DNA from: Candidatus Dechloromonas phosphorivorans | GTDB lineage: Bacteria; Pseudomonadota; Gammaproteobacteria; Burkholderiales; Rhodocyclaceae | Direction of reading: 5' to 3' | DNA: 64,000 nt | Assembly: GCA_016721185.1 (NCBI GenBank) | Contig: JADKIP010000014.1 | Coordinates: 310,001 to 374,000 of the forward strand | In this document: positions 1-8,493 of the stretch, piece by piece | Numbering within the stretch: position 1 is the first letter of the stretch | Layout of the letters: each line of letters starts with the position of its first letter | The notes under the pieces: generated by a model | The model's input: only the letters and a program-made list of their open reading frames with translations | Databases searched by the model: none | Told to the model about the DNA's origin: nothing | Program-made: the position numbers and the translations under genes

Positions 1-1
1 C

Positions 2-250
2 CTTGAGACAGAGAACCTGATTGAAGTTGCCAAGGCAACCATGATCTCTGCCGAAGCCCGTAAGGAATCCCGTGGTGCCCACGTCCGAGATGATGCACCG
101 GATACCGCCGAGTTTCCGAATGGTCGGAATGATGCCGAGTGGCTCAAGCACACCCTGTATTTCCCGCAGGATAACAAGATCATGTACAAGCCGGTCAATA
201 TGCAACCCTTGACCGTCGAGGCTATCGAGCTCAAGACGCGCTCGTACTAA
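2..250 (+). CDS. sdhA: Succinate dehydrogenase flavoprotein subunit, C-terminal end (partial)
   Basis: This is the last 82 codons of the FAD-binding subunit of succinate dehydrogenase (complex II), which oxidises succinate to fumarate; the gene begins outside the window. The visible part is the C-terminal domain, recognisable by an ARKESRGAH stretch and by the final segment containing EWLKHTL and KPVNMQPLTVE, as in proteobacterial SdhA. The stop lies 12 bases before the sdhB start and the next genes follow in order, so this is the 3' part of an sdh operon. Only the C-terminus can be judged, and it looks intact. Confidence 0.95.
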   Translation, partial: LETENLIEVAKATMISAEARKESRGAHVRDDAPDTAEFPNGRNDAEWLKHTLYFPQDNKIMYKPVNMQPLTVEAIELKTRSY

Positions 251-262
251 TTGGAGATCAGA

Positions 263-973
263 ATGAGCAAACGCACGGTTCAATTCAGCATCTACCGCTA
301 CGATCCGGACAAGGACGATGCGCCTTACATGCAGGAAATTTCGGTCGATCTCGAACCGACTGACCGCAAATTACTGGACGCGCTGACTAAGCTAAAGGCA
401 AAGGACGACACTATTGCCTATCGCCGATCCTGTCGTGAAGGTATTTGTGGTTCTGATGCCATGAATATCAACGGCAAGAATGGTTTGGCCTGTTTGACTG
501 ATATCGATGAGCTCAAACAGCCCATCGTGCTTCGTCCGCTTCCCGGTTTGCCGGTGATTCGCGATGTGATCGTCGATATGACCCAGTTCTTCAAACAGTA
601 TCACTCGATCAAGCCATATTTGATTAACAATGATCCGCCACCGGAGCGCGAGCGCCTTCAGTCGCCAGAAGATCGTGAAGAGTTGAATGGCTTGTATGAG
701 TGCATTCTGTGTGCCTGCTGTTCGACAGCTTGCCCGTCGTTCTGGTGGAATCCTGATAAATTTGTTGGGCCGGCGGGATTGTTAGCTGCTTATCGGTTTA
801 TTGCCGATACCCGCGACCAGGCCACCAACGAACGTTTGGATAATCTTGAAGATCCGTACCGACTCTTCCGTTGCCATACCATCATGAACTGCGTTGACGT
901 TTGCCCTAAAGGATTGAATCCGACCAAGGCGATCGGCAAAATAAAGGACATGATGCTTCGTAGAGCGATTTAA
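263..973 (+). CDS. sdhB: Succinate dehydrogenase iron-sulfur subunit
   Basis: SdhB (236 residues) carries electrons from the SdhA flavin to the membrane quinone site. All three cluster motifs are visible. The plant-type 2Fe-2S loop has Cys57, Cys62 and Cys77, with Asp65 in the place of a fourth Cys as in E. coli. The 4Fe-4S motif is Cys147/150/153 with Cys214, and the 3Fe-4S set is Cys157, Cys204 and Cys210. The ATG at 263 is preferred over an upstream TTG in the same frame because a GGAG ribosome site lies 6 bases upstream and the protein then starts like the family. The stop overlaps the sdhE start by one base, implying coupled translation. Confidence 0.96.
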   Translation: MSKRTVQFSIYRYDPDKDDAPYMQEISVDLEPTDRKLLDALTKLKAKDDTIAYRRSCREGICGSDAMNINGKNGLACLTDIDELKQPIVLRPLPGLPVIRDVIVDMTQFFKQYHSIKPYLINNDPPPERERLQSPEDREELNGLYECILCACCSTACPSFWWNPDKFVGPAGLLAAYRFIADTRDQATNERLDNLEDPYRLFRCHTIMNCVDVCPKGLNPTKAIGKIKDMMLRRAI

Positions 974-1215
974 TGCTTCGCGAGGATTTTGAAAAACTAC
1001 GCTGGCGCTGCGTTCGTCGGGGCTTGCTGGAAGTCGATATTTCGCTGACGCGATTTCTCGATGAACAGTTTGAAGGCCTGACGGACGAAGAGCAGCTTGC
1101 GTTCGTTGAGCTTGCTGATATGGAAGATTATGATGTTTGGCATCTAATCAGTGGCCAGGCAGAATGTACTGATCCCCGTATTTCCTCGATTGTGGCGATG
1201 CTACGTAAGAGTTAA
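973..1215 (+). CDS. sdhE: Succinate dehydrogenase flavinylation/assembly factor SdhE
   Basis: This is a small (80 residues) acidic helical protein of the SdhE/YgfY/SDHAF2 family, which assists covalent FAD attachment to SdhA. The family signature RGxxE is present at residues 16-20 (RGLLE), followed by a conserved acidic helix with FxxLxDxED-like spacing (residues 48-60). It starts inside the sdhB stop codon (TAATG), so it is part of the same operon, as is common in beta- and gammaproteobacteria. Length and motif fit the family fully. Confidence 0.93.
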   Translation: MLREDFEKLRWRCVRRGLLEVDISLTRFLDEQFEGLTDEEQLAFVELADMEDYDVWHLISGQAECTDPRISSIVAMLRKS

Positions 1216-1298
1216 GTAAGCTTTACGTTCTAAATTAGGCAAATTGATCGCTGTTTTGACACTGTAGTAACAACCAACACCTGTAAAGGGAAGAATCC

Positions 1299-2597
1299 AT
1301 GACGACCGAACGCAAAGCAACTTTGACAATCGACGGACAGGCTCCGGTTGATTTCCAGATCATGACCCCGACGCACGGCAACGACTGTATTGACATCCGT
1401 ACCTTGGGTGCCAAAACCGGCTTGTTCACTTATGACTCCGGCTTTCTGTCCACCGCAAGCTGCAAATCCAAAGTAACGTTCATTGATGGCGATGTCGGCC
1501 AATTGCTTTATCGTGGATATCCGATTGAGCAACTGGCTGAAAACTGTAATTTTCTGGAAGTTACCTATCTGCTGAAGAATGGTGAGTTGCCCAATGCCAA
1601 GCAGAAAATCGATTTCGAAAACACTATCAAGAATCACACGATGGTGCATGAGCAGCTTTCCAAGTTTTTCTCCGGTTTTCGTCGCGATGCTCACCCGATG
1701 GCGGTGATGACAGGTGTGGTCGGTGCGCTTTCTGCCTTCTACCACGATGCCATGGATTTCTCGGACGCCGAGCATCGCAATGTCAGCTTCAATCGTTTGG
1801 TCGCCAAGCTGCCGACTATTGTCGCGATGGCCTACAAGTACAACACCGGTGCGCCTTTCATGTATCCGGACAACTCGCTGGATTACACCGCCAACTTCAT
1901 GCGCATGATGTTTGGTAACCCGTGCGAAAAGTATGTCCCGAATCCGGTGCTGGTCCGCGCCCTTGATACCATCTTCACCTTGCACGCTGATCACGAACAG
2001 AATGCATCGACCTCCACGGTACGCTTGGCTGGCTCCTCCGGTGCCAATCCGTTTGCCTGTATCGCTGCCGGTATTGCCTGTTTATGGGGCCCGGCTCACG
2101 GCGGCGCCAACGAGGCCTGTCTGCAGATGCTGGAAGAAATCGGTGATGTTTCGCGCGTCCCCGAATTTATTGCTCGCGCCAAGGACAAGAACGATTCCTT
2201 CAAGTTGATGGGCTTCGGTCACCGCGTTTACAAGAACTTCGACCCACGCGCCATGCTGATGCGCAAAGTTTGCAATGAAGTGCTGACCGAGCTTGGTCTG
2301 GAAAATGACCGCTTGTTCAAGCTGGCCATGGAGCTGGAAAGAATCGCTCTGGAAGATCCGTATTTCGTCGAGAAGAAACTCTACCCGAACGTCGACTTCT
2401 ATTCGGGTATCGTTCAGAAGGCCATTGGCATTCCGACCGAAATGTTCACCTGTATCTTCGCCTTGGCACGTACGGTTGGCTGGATGACGCAGTGGGAAGA
2501 AATGATCACCGATCCGGAATACAAGATCGGCCGTCCGCGTCAGCTCTACATCGGCGCTGCCAAGCGCGATGTGGTGCCGCTCGCCCAACGCGGCTAA
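1299..2597 (+). CDS. gltA: Citrate synthase (type II)
   Basis: GltA (432 residues) condenses oxaloacetate and acetyl-CoA to citrate, the first step of the TCA cycle. The catalytic triad is visible: a His in the PAHGGANE motif (about residue 267), a His in GFGHRVYK (about 307) and an Asp in NVDFYSG (about 366). The length is that of the hexameric, NADH-sensitive Gram-negative type. An AAGGGA ribosome site lies about 10 bases before the ATG. The 83-base gap from sdhE may carry a separate promoter, and a strong terminator directly after the stop separates it from sucA. Confidence 0.97.
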   Translation: MTTERKATLTIDGQAPVDFQIMTPTHGNDCIDIRTLGAKTGLFTYDSGFLSTASCKSKVTFIDGDVGQLLYRGYPIEQLAENCNFLEVTYLLKNGELPNAKQKIDFENTIKNHTMVHEQLSKFFSGFRRDAHPMAVMTGVVGALSAFYHDAMDFSDAEHRNVSFNRLVAKLPTIVAMAYKYNTGAPFMYPDNSLDYTANFMRMMFGNPCEKYVPNPVLVRALDTIFTLHADHEQNASTSTVRLAGSSGANPFACIAAGIACLWGPAHGGANEACLQMLEEIGDVSRVPEFIARAKDKNDSFKLMGFGHRVYKNFDPRAMLMRKVCNEVLTELGLENDRLFKLAMELERIALEDPYFVEKKLYPNVDFYSGIVQKAIGIPTEMFTCIFALARTVGWMTQWEEMITDPEYKIGRPRQLYIGAAKRDVVPLAQRG

Positions 2598-2608
2598 GTT
2601 AAAAAATC

Positions 2609-2635
2609 GGGCGGCCAATCGGCCGCCCTTTTTTT
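2609..2635 (+). terminator. Rho-independent terminator after gltA
   Basis: An 8-bp perfect GC-rich stem (GGGCGGCC / GGCCGCCC) with an AATC loop is followed by seven T residues, 12 bases after the gltA stop. Confidence 0.93.
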
Positions 2636-2703
2636 CATGCGGCGTTTAGTGATGCCGTGAACTGTAGCTACCCAAAAAAGACAACACCCTAGAGGGGACG
2701 CCT

Positions 2704-5541
2704 ATGACCACGATGAACCAACTATCAGATAGCACGATGTTCTTTGGCGGCAACGCGCCGTTTGTAGAAGAGCTCTACGAAAACTATCTTGACAATCCGA
2801 CCGCCGTTCCTGCTGAATGGCGCGACTACTTCGACCGCTTGGCACAGATGCCGGGCTTTGTCGCTCGCGACGTCGCCCACGCGCCGGTTATTGCCGCCTT
2901 TACCGAACTGGCTAAGGACGGCGGATTCCGCCCTGCCGCGACCGTCTCCGGTGGCGATATCAAGAAACAATCCGCCGTTGGCCAGCTCGTCACCGCCTAT
3001 CGTTCCATGGGCACCCGCTGGGCAGAACTCGACCCGCTCAAGCGCCTGCCCCGGCCGAAAATCGACGAACTCGAACTCGGCTTCTACGGTTTTAACGATG
3101 CTGACCTGAACCAACCCTTCAACGTCGGCTCGCTCAAAGGTCTGCCCGAAACTGCCAAGCTTGGCGATATCGTCGAAACCCTCAAGCAGACGTATTGCGG
3201 CACCGTGGGTGTCGAGTACATGTACATGACCGACTACAACGAAAAGCGCTGGTTGCAAGAGCGCCTCGAAAGTACGCGTTCGCGTCCGTCCTATACCGCT
3301 GAACAGAAAAAACGCATTCTTGAACGGTTGACCGCAGCAGAAACCCTTGAGCGTTACCTGCACACCCGCTACGTCGGCCAGAAGCGTTTCTCCCTCGAAG
3401 GCGGCGACTCCCTGATTGTGGCTATGGATGAAACCATCCGTGCTGGCGGTGAGCTTGGCATTGACGAAGTCGTCATCGGTATGGCCCACCGTGGCCGCCT
3501 CAACGTCCTCGTTAACACCCTGGGCAAAGCACCGTCCATGTTGTTTGCCGAATTCGAAGGCAAGAAAAAGAGCGACCTATCGGCTGGTGACGTCAAATAC
3601 CACATGGGCTTCTCCTCCGACGTCTCGACGCCGAAGGGCCCGTGCCACCTGACCCTGGCCTTCAATCCTTCCCACCTCGAAATCGTCAACCCGGTCGTCG
3701 AAGGCTCCGTCTACGCCCGCCAAGTCCGTCGCGGCGAAGGCAGCAAATCCAAAGTCCTCCCGGTCATCATCCACGGCGACTCTGCCGTCGCTGGCCAGGG
3801 CGTCAATCAGGAAATGCTCAACTTCGCCCAGACCCGTGGCTACGGCACCGGTGGCACGCTGCACATCGTCGTCAACAACCAGATCGGCTTCACCACCAGC
3901 GACCCGCGCGACTACCGCTCCGGCCACTACTGTACCGACATCTTCAAGATGGCCGATGCCCCGATCTTCCACGTCAACGGTGACGACGCTGAAGCTGTCG
4001 CCATGGTGACCCAGCTTGCTGTTGAGTTCCGTCAGAAATTTGCCAAGGACGTTGTCGTCGACATCGTCTGCTTCCGCAAACTCGGCCACAACGAACAAGA
4101 TGAACCGATGGTCACCCAGCCGCTGATGTACAAGATCATCAGCAAGCACCCCGGTACCCGCAAGCTCTACGGCGACAAACTCATTGCCGAAGGCGTCCTG
4201 CCGGCCGAAGGCCCGGACCAGATGATCCAGGAATACCGCGAACATCTCGACAAGGGTGAGTTGCTCTACAACCCGGTGCTGGCCGGCTACAAGCACCCGA
4301 ACATGATCGACTGGACACCGTTCCTGACTAAAAAATACATCGAAACCTGCGATACCACGGTGCCGATGAAGGAGCTGCAACGTCTTTCCCAGCGTCTCAC
4401 CACGTTCCCGGAAGGCTTCACGCTGCACTCCCGAGTCAAGAAAATCGCCGAAGATCGCGCCGCCATGGGTGAAGGCAAGCTGCCGGTTGACTGGGGTATG
4501 GCAGAAAACCTCGCTTACGCTTCGCTGCTCGTCTCCGGCTACGGCGTCCGCATCTCCGGCGAAGACGTCGGCCGCGGCACCTTCTTCCACCGTCATGCCG
4601 CCTTCCACGACCAAAATCGTGAAAGCTGGGATGAAGGCACCTACCTGCCACTGAAAAATCTGCAAGAAAAACAGGCAGGCTTCCAGTGCTACGACTCGGT
4701 GTTGTCCGAAGAAGCTGTTCTGGCTTTTGACTACGGATACGCCACAGCCAATCCCTACGAACTCGTCATCTGGGAAGGCCAGTTCGGCGACTTCGCCAAC
4801 GGCGCCCAAGTCGTCATCGACCAGTTCATCGCCTCTGGCGAAGCCAAATGGGGTCGTGCCTGCGGTCTCGTCATGTTGCTGCCGCATGGCTACGAAGGGC
4901 AGGGTCCGGAACACTCCTCGGCCCGTCTCGAACGCTACATGCAAGCCTGCGCCGAGATGAACATGGAAGTTTGTGTACCGAGTACCGCCGCCCAGGTCTT
5001 CCACATGCTGCGCCGTCAAGGCGTCCGCATGCAGCGCAAGCCGTTGATCGTCATGACGCCGAAGTCTTTGCTGCGTCACAAGGATGCCGCCTCCAGCATG
5101 GAAGAACTCGCCAATGGCGAATTCAAACGTGTTATCGGCGAAATCGACGAACTTGATGCCAAGAAGGTCAAACGTGTTGTTCTCTGTTCCGGCAAAGTCT
5201 ATTACGACCTGCTGGCCGCCCGTCGCGAGAAGAAGATCACCGACATCGCCATCGTTCGTATCGAACAGCTCTATCCCTTCCCGAAGGAGTCGCTGCACAA
5301 CGAACTGGCCAAGTACCCGAAAGCGGCTGAAATTGTCTGGTGTCAGGAAGAGCCACGCAATCAGGGCGCCTGGTACTGGATCGCTTCCCGTCAGCATCTG
5401 GAAAACGAGATCGGTCTCAAACAGAAACTGCTGCTGGTTTCCCGTCCGGCCTCCTCTTCGCCGGCCGTTGGTTACCTCGCGAAGCACAATGAGCAACAAA
5501 AGGCACTGGTCGAGTCCGCACTGGGCAAGATCGAGTACTAA
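2704..5541 (+). CDS. sucA: 2-oxoglutarate dehydrogenase E1 component
   Basis: The thiamine-diphosphate E1 subunit (945 residues) decarboxylates 2-oxoglutarate and passes the succinyl group to the E2 lipoyl arm. Family landmarks include an N-terminal E2-binding segment ending in NYLDNP...WRDYF, the AHRGRLNVL motif near residue 262, the HGDSAVAGQGVNQE block, and the transketolase-like PYR domain with the conserved EGQFGDFANGAQ stretch. Length matches OdhA/SucA of proteobacteria. An AGGGGACG ribosome site precedes the ATG. It heads sucA-sucB-lpdA, which together encode the complete complex. Confidence 0.97.
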   Translation: MTTMNQLSDSTMFFGGNAPFVEELYENYLDNPTAVPAEWRDYFDRLAQMPGFVARDVAHAPVIAAFTELAKDGGFRPAATVSGGDIKKQSAVGQLVTAYRSMGTRWAELDPLKRLPRPKIDELELGFYGFNDADLNQPFNVGSLKGLPETAKLGDIVETLKQTYCGTVGVEYMYMTDYNEKRWLQERLESTRSRPSYTAEQKKRILERLTAAETLERYLHTRYVGQKRFSLEGGDSLIVAMDETIRAGGELGIDEVVIGMAHRGRLNVLVNTLGKAPSMLFAEFEGKKKSDLSAGDVKYHMGFSSDVSTPKGPCHLTLAFNPSHLEIVNPVVEGSVYARQVRRGEGSKSKVLPVIIHGDSAVAGQGVNQEMLNFAQTRGYGTGGTLHIVVNNQIGFTTSDPRDYRSGHYCTDIFKMADAPIFHVNGDDAEAVAMVTQLAVEFRQKFAKDVVVDIVCFRKLGHNEQDEPMVTQPLMYKIISKHPGTRKLYGDKLIAEGVLPAEGPDQMIQEYREHLDKGELLYNPVLAGYKHPNMIDWTPFLTKKYIETCDTTVPMKELQRLSQRLTTFPEGFTLHSRVKKIAEDRAAMGEGKLPVDWGMAENLAYASLLVSGYGVRISGEDVGRGTFFHRHAAFHDQNRESWDEGTYLPLKNLQEKQAGFQCYDSVLSEEAVLAFDYGYATANPYELVIWEGQFGDFANGAQVVIDQFIASGEAKWGRACGLVMLLPHGYEGQGPEHSSARLERYMQACAEMNMEVCVPSTAAQVFHMLRRQGVRMQRKPLIVMTPKSLLRHKDAASSMEELANGEFKRVIGEIDELDAKKVKRVVLCSGKVYYDLLAARREKKITDIAIVRIEQLYPFPKESLHNELAKYPKAAEIVWCQEEPRNQGAWYWIASRQHLENEIGLKQKLLLVSRPASSSPAVGYLAKHNEQQKALVESALGKIEY

Positions 5542-5565
5542 TAACTACAACAGAGTGGAGTCATT

Positions 5566-6801
5566 ATGAGCATTATTGAAGTTCAAGTTCCCCAGTTGTC
5601 CGAATCCGTCGCCGAAGGCACGTTGGCCACCTGGAAAAAGAAAATTGGCGACAGCATCGCGCGCGACGAAATCCTGGTCGACATCGAAACTGACAAGGTC
5701 GTCCTTGAAGTCCCGTCGCCGGGTGCGGGCGTCTTGGTTGAAATCATCAAAGGCGACGGTGATACCGTTGTCTCCGGTGAACTGATCGCCCGTATCGATA
5801 CCGAAGCCAAAGCCGGTGCTACTGCACCTGCAGTTGAAGCGCCGAAAGCGGCTGCCGCATCGGCCCCGGTCGCTGCTGCGGCCGCCCCGGCCGGCACAGC
5901 CAGCCCGTCCGCCCGCAAGATCCTTGATGAGAAGGGTGTAGCTGCCGCTGACGTCGCCGGTACCGGCCGTGGTGGTCGTGTGACCAAGGAAGATGCTGTT
6001 TCTGCCCAGGCGAAAGCTGCTGCCCCGGCTGGGCCAGTTGCTGCCCCGATGGCTGCCAAGGCTGCATTGCCGACCCCGGCTACCGGTGTCGATCTCGCCA
6101 GCCGCACCGAACAGCGCGTCCCGATGTCGCGCCTGCGTGCCCGCATCGCCGAGCGTCTGCTCCAGTCGCAAGCCACCAACGCCATTCTGACCACGTTCAA
6201 CGAAGTGAACATGGGCCCGATCATGGCTTTGCGCAAACAATACGGTGAAAAGTTCGAGAAAGCCCATGGCGTGCGCCTCGGCTTCATGGGTTTCTTCGTC
6301 AAGGCCGCTTGTGCTGCCCTGCAGAAATTCCCGGTCCTCAACGCCTCGGTGGATGGCAATGACGTCGTCTATCACGGCTATATCGACATCGGTATCGCTG
6401 TCGGTTCGCCGCGCGGTCTGGTTGTGCCGATCATCCGCAATGCGGACCAGATGAGCATTGCCGAAATCGAAAAGAAGATTGCCGAATTCGGCGCCAAGGC
6501 CAAGGATGGCAAGCTGTCCATCGAAGACCTGACCGGCGGCACCTTCTCGATCTCCAACGGCGGCATCTTCGGTTCGATGATGTCGACGCCGATCATCAAC
6601 CCGCCGCAATCCGCGATCCTCGGCATTCATGCCACCAAGGACCGCGCGATGGTTGAAAATGGTCAAGTCGTCGTCCGTCCGATCAACTATCTGGCCATGT
6701 CCTACGACCACCGCATCATCGACGGCCGCGAAGCCGTCCTCGGTCTGGTGACCATGAAGGAAGCGCTGGAAGATCCTTCACGTCTGCTCCTCGGCGTCTA
6801 A
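5566..6801 (+). CDS. sucB: Dihydrolipoyllysine succinyltransferase, E2 of 2-oxoglutarate dehydrogenase
   Basis: E2 core enzyme, 411 residues. Domains in order: a lipoyl domain (about 1-78) with the lipoyl lysine Lys44 in ETDKVVLEV; an Ala/Pro-rich linker; a peripheral subunit-binding domain (about 108-145, SARKILDEKG...GRGGRVTKED); a second Ala/Pro linker; and the catalytic acyltransferase domain ending with the HxxxDG motif (His382, Asp386). The motif set is that of succinyl rather than acetyl transferases, and adjacency to sucA supports this. It starts 24 bases after sucA with a GTGGAG ribosome site. Confidence 0.96.
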   Translation: MSIIEVQVPQLSESVAEGTLATWKKKIGDSIARDEILVDIETDKVVLEVPSPGAGVLVEIIKGDGDTVVSGELIARIDTEAKAGATAPAVEAPKAAAASAPVAAAAAPAGTASPSARKILDEKGVAAADVAGTGRGGRVTKEDAVSAQAKAAAPAGPVAAPMAAKAALPTPATGVDLASRTEQRVPMSRLRARIAERLLQSQATNAILTTFNEVNMGPIMALRKQYGEKFEKAHGVRLGFMGFFVKAACAALQKFPVLNASVDGNDVVYHGYIDIGIAVGSPRGLVVPIIRNADQMSIAEIEKKIAEFGAKAKDGKLSIEDLTGGTFSISNGGIFGSMMSTPIINPPQSAILGIHATKDRAMVENGQVVVRPINYLAMSYDHRIIDGREAVLGLVTMKEALEDPSRLLLGV

Positions 6802-6813
6802 TCGTCTTGCCCC

Positions 6814-6846
6814 GGCGCCAGTTCCCGAAGTTCGGGCGCTGGCGCC
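6814..6846 (+). other. Large intercistronic hairpin between sucB and lpdA
   Basis: The outer arms GGCGCCAG (6814-6821) and CTGGCGCC (6839-6846) are perfectly complementary, with a nested CCCGA/TCGGG stem inside. Only three T residues follow, so it is not a good terminator. It could stabilise the sucAB message or lower lpdA expression, which is inference. Confidence 0.6.
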
Positions 6847-6877
6847 TTTGCACATCTAGAAACAGAAAGGTTTTTCC

Positions 6878-8302
6878 ATGTCCAAGCAATTCGACGTACT
6901 TGTTATTGGTGGTGGCCCCGGCGGCTACGTGGCGGCGATTCGCGCTGCCCAGCTCGGTTTTTCCGCAGCTTGTTGTGAATCAAATCCGTATGCCGACCCG
7001 AAGGGCGAACCGCGTCTTGGTGGTACCTGCCTGAACGTCGGCTGTATTCCGTCCAAGGCATTGCTGCACACCTCGCACCTGTTTGAAGAGGCGGGTCACA
7101 GCTTTGAAGCCCAGGGTATCAAAGTCGGCAAGCCGAGCATTGACGTACCAGTAATGAAGGGCCGCAAGGACACCATCGTTACCCAGCTGACTGCCGGTAT
7201 CAAGGGCCTGTTCAAGAAGAACAAGGTGACGCTGCTCCTCGGTCATGGCTCCTTTGTCGCCAAGGAAGGCGATCTGTGGAAGGTCAAGGTCGGTGACGAA
7301 GAAGTGCTGGCCAAGCAGGTCATCGTGGCGACCGGTTCCAAAGCACGGCATTTGCCGAATCTTGCGGTCGACCAGAAAATTGTCATGGATAACGAAGGTG
7401 CGCTGAATCAGGAGTCCGTGCCGAAGAAACTGGCGATTATTGGCGCTGGCGTTATCGGTCTGGAAATGGGTTCGGTCTGGCGCCGCGTCGGTGCTGAAGT
7501 CACCATCCTCGAAGCTATGCCGGACTTCCTCGCCGTTGCTGACCAGGACGTTGCCAAGGAAGCCGCCAAATTGTTTGCCAAGCAGGGGTTGAATATTCAG
7601 ACCGGCGTCAAGATTGGCGATATCAAGGTGACCAAGAAGGGCGTTTCGATTGCCTATGACGACAAGGATGGCAAGGCCCAGAAGCTGGACGCGGACCGTC
7701 TGATCGTTTCGATCGGTCGCGTGCCGAATACTGATGGTCTGAATGCCGAAGTAGTTGGCCTGAAGCTTGATGCTCGTGGCTTTGTCGAAGTCGACGGTCA
7801 CTGCAAGACCAACCTGCCGGGCGTTTGGGCGGTGGGCGACGTTGTGCGTGGGCCGATGCTGGCACACAAGGCAATGGAAGAGGGCGTCATGATTGCCGAG
7901 CTGATGGCTGGCCAGGCCGGTCATTGCAATTTCGACACCATTCCCTGGGTCATCTATACCGCCCCGGAAATCGCCTGGGTGGGCAAGACCGAGCAGCAGT
8001 TGAAAGCTGATGGCGTTGCCTACAAAGTTGGCAAGATTCCGTTCATGGCCAATGGCCGGGCACTGGGTATGGGAGAGCCTTCAGGCTTCGTCAAGATGCT
8101 GGCCTGTGCGCAGACCGACCGTATTCTGGGCGTCCATATCATCGGTGCCAATGCTTCCGAACTGATCTCCGAAGCCGTGGTGGCGATGGAGTTTGGTGGT
8201 GCTTCCGAAGATCTGGCCCGTATCTGCCATGCTCACCCGACGCTGTCGGAAGCGGTGCACGAAGCGGCCCTGGCTTGCGACAAGCGTCCGCTGCATTTCT
8301 AA
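6878..8302 (+). CDS. lpdA: Dihydrolipoamide dehydrogenase (E3)
   Basis: This FAD flavoprotein (474 residues) reoxidises dihydrolipoamide with NAD+ for the 2-oxoglutarate complex. An N-terminal dinucleotide fold begins with GGGPGGY (residues 11-17), and the redox-active disulfide is Cys51/Cys56 in GGTCLNVGCIPSK. A second NAD-binding fold has the GAGVIGLE motif, and the C-terminal interface domain carries the His-Glu pair (His453, Glu458) in HPTLSEAVHE. It follows sucB after a hairpin and is closed by its own terminator. No extra lipoyl domain is fused at the N-terminus, unlike the pyruvate-complex E3 of many betaproteobacteria, which fits assignment to SucAB. Confidence 0.96.
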   Translation: MSKQFDVLVIGGGPGGYVAAIRAAQLGFSAACCESNPYADPKGEPRLGGTCLNVGCIPSKALLHTSHLFEEAGHSFEAQGIKVGKPSIDVPVMKGRKDTIVTQLTAGIKGLFKKNKVTLLLGHGSFVAKEGDLWKVKVGDEEVLAKQVIVATGSKARHLPNLAVDQKIVMDNEGALNQESVPKKLAIIGAGVIGLEMGSVWRRVGAEVTILEAMPDFLAVADQDVAKEAAKLFAKQGLNIQTGVKIGDIKVTKKGVSIAYDDKDGKAQKLDADRLIVSIGRVPNTDGLNAEVVGLKLDARGFVEVDGHCKTNLPGVWAVGDVVRGPMLAHKAMEEGVMIAELMAGQAGHCNFDTIPWVIYTAPEIAWVGKTEQQLKADGVAYKVGKIPFMANGRALGMGEPSGFVKMLACAQTDRILGVHIIGANASELISEAVVAMEFGGASEDLARICHAHPTLSEAVHEAALACDKRPLHF

Positions 8303-8326
8303 AAGTACCAAACAGCTGTTCTAAAG

Positions 8327-8356
8327 GCGGGTTGCAGCAATGCACCCGCTTTTTTT
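8327..8356 (+). terminator. Terminator after lpdA
   Basis: An imperfect stem GCGGGT(T)GCA / TGCACCCGC with one bulged T is followed by a run of seven T residues, 25 bases after the lpdA stop. Confidence 0.88.
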
Positions 8357-8493
8357 CTTTGGTGCTCTAGAGCGCACGTTATAGAGAATCTACTGCCAAC
8401 TCTATTTGTCGTTTCCCCGCATGTGCCCAGAGAGGCCAATGATCATATTCAAATATATCCCCCAAGCTGCTTGATGCCCTTGGGGGATTGCCA

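Noticed and set aside
1230..1994. Long open frame opposite gltA
   Set aside because: It is the antisense shadow of a strongly conserved gene and has no family resemblance. The same applies to the long frames opposite sucA (3577-5499), sucB (5545-6711) and lpdA (6980-7924).
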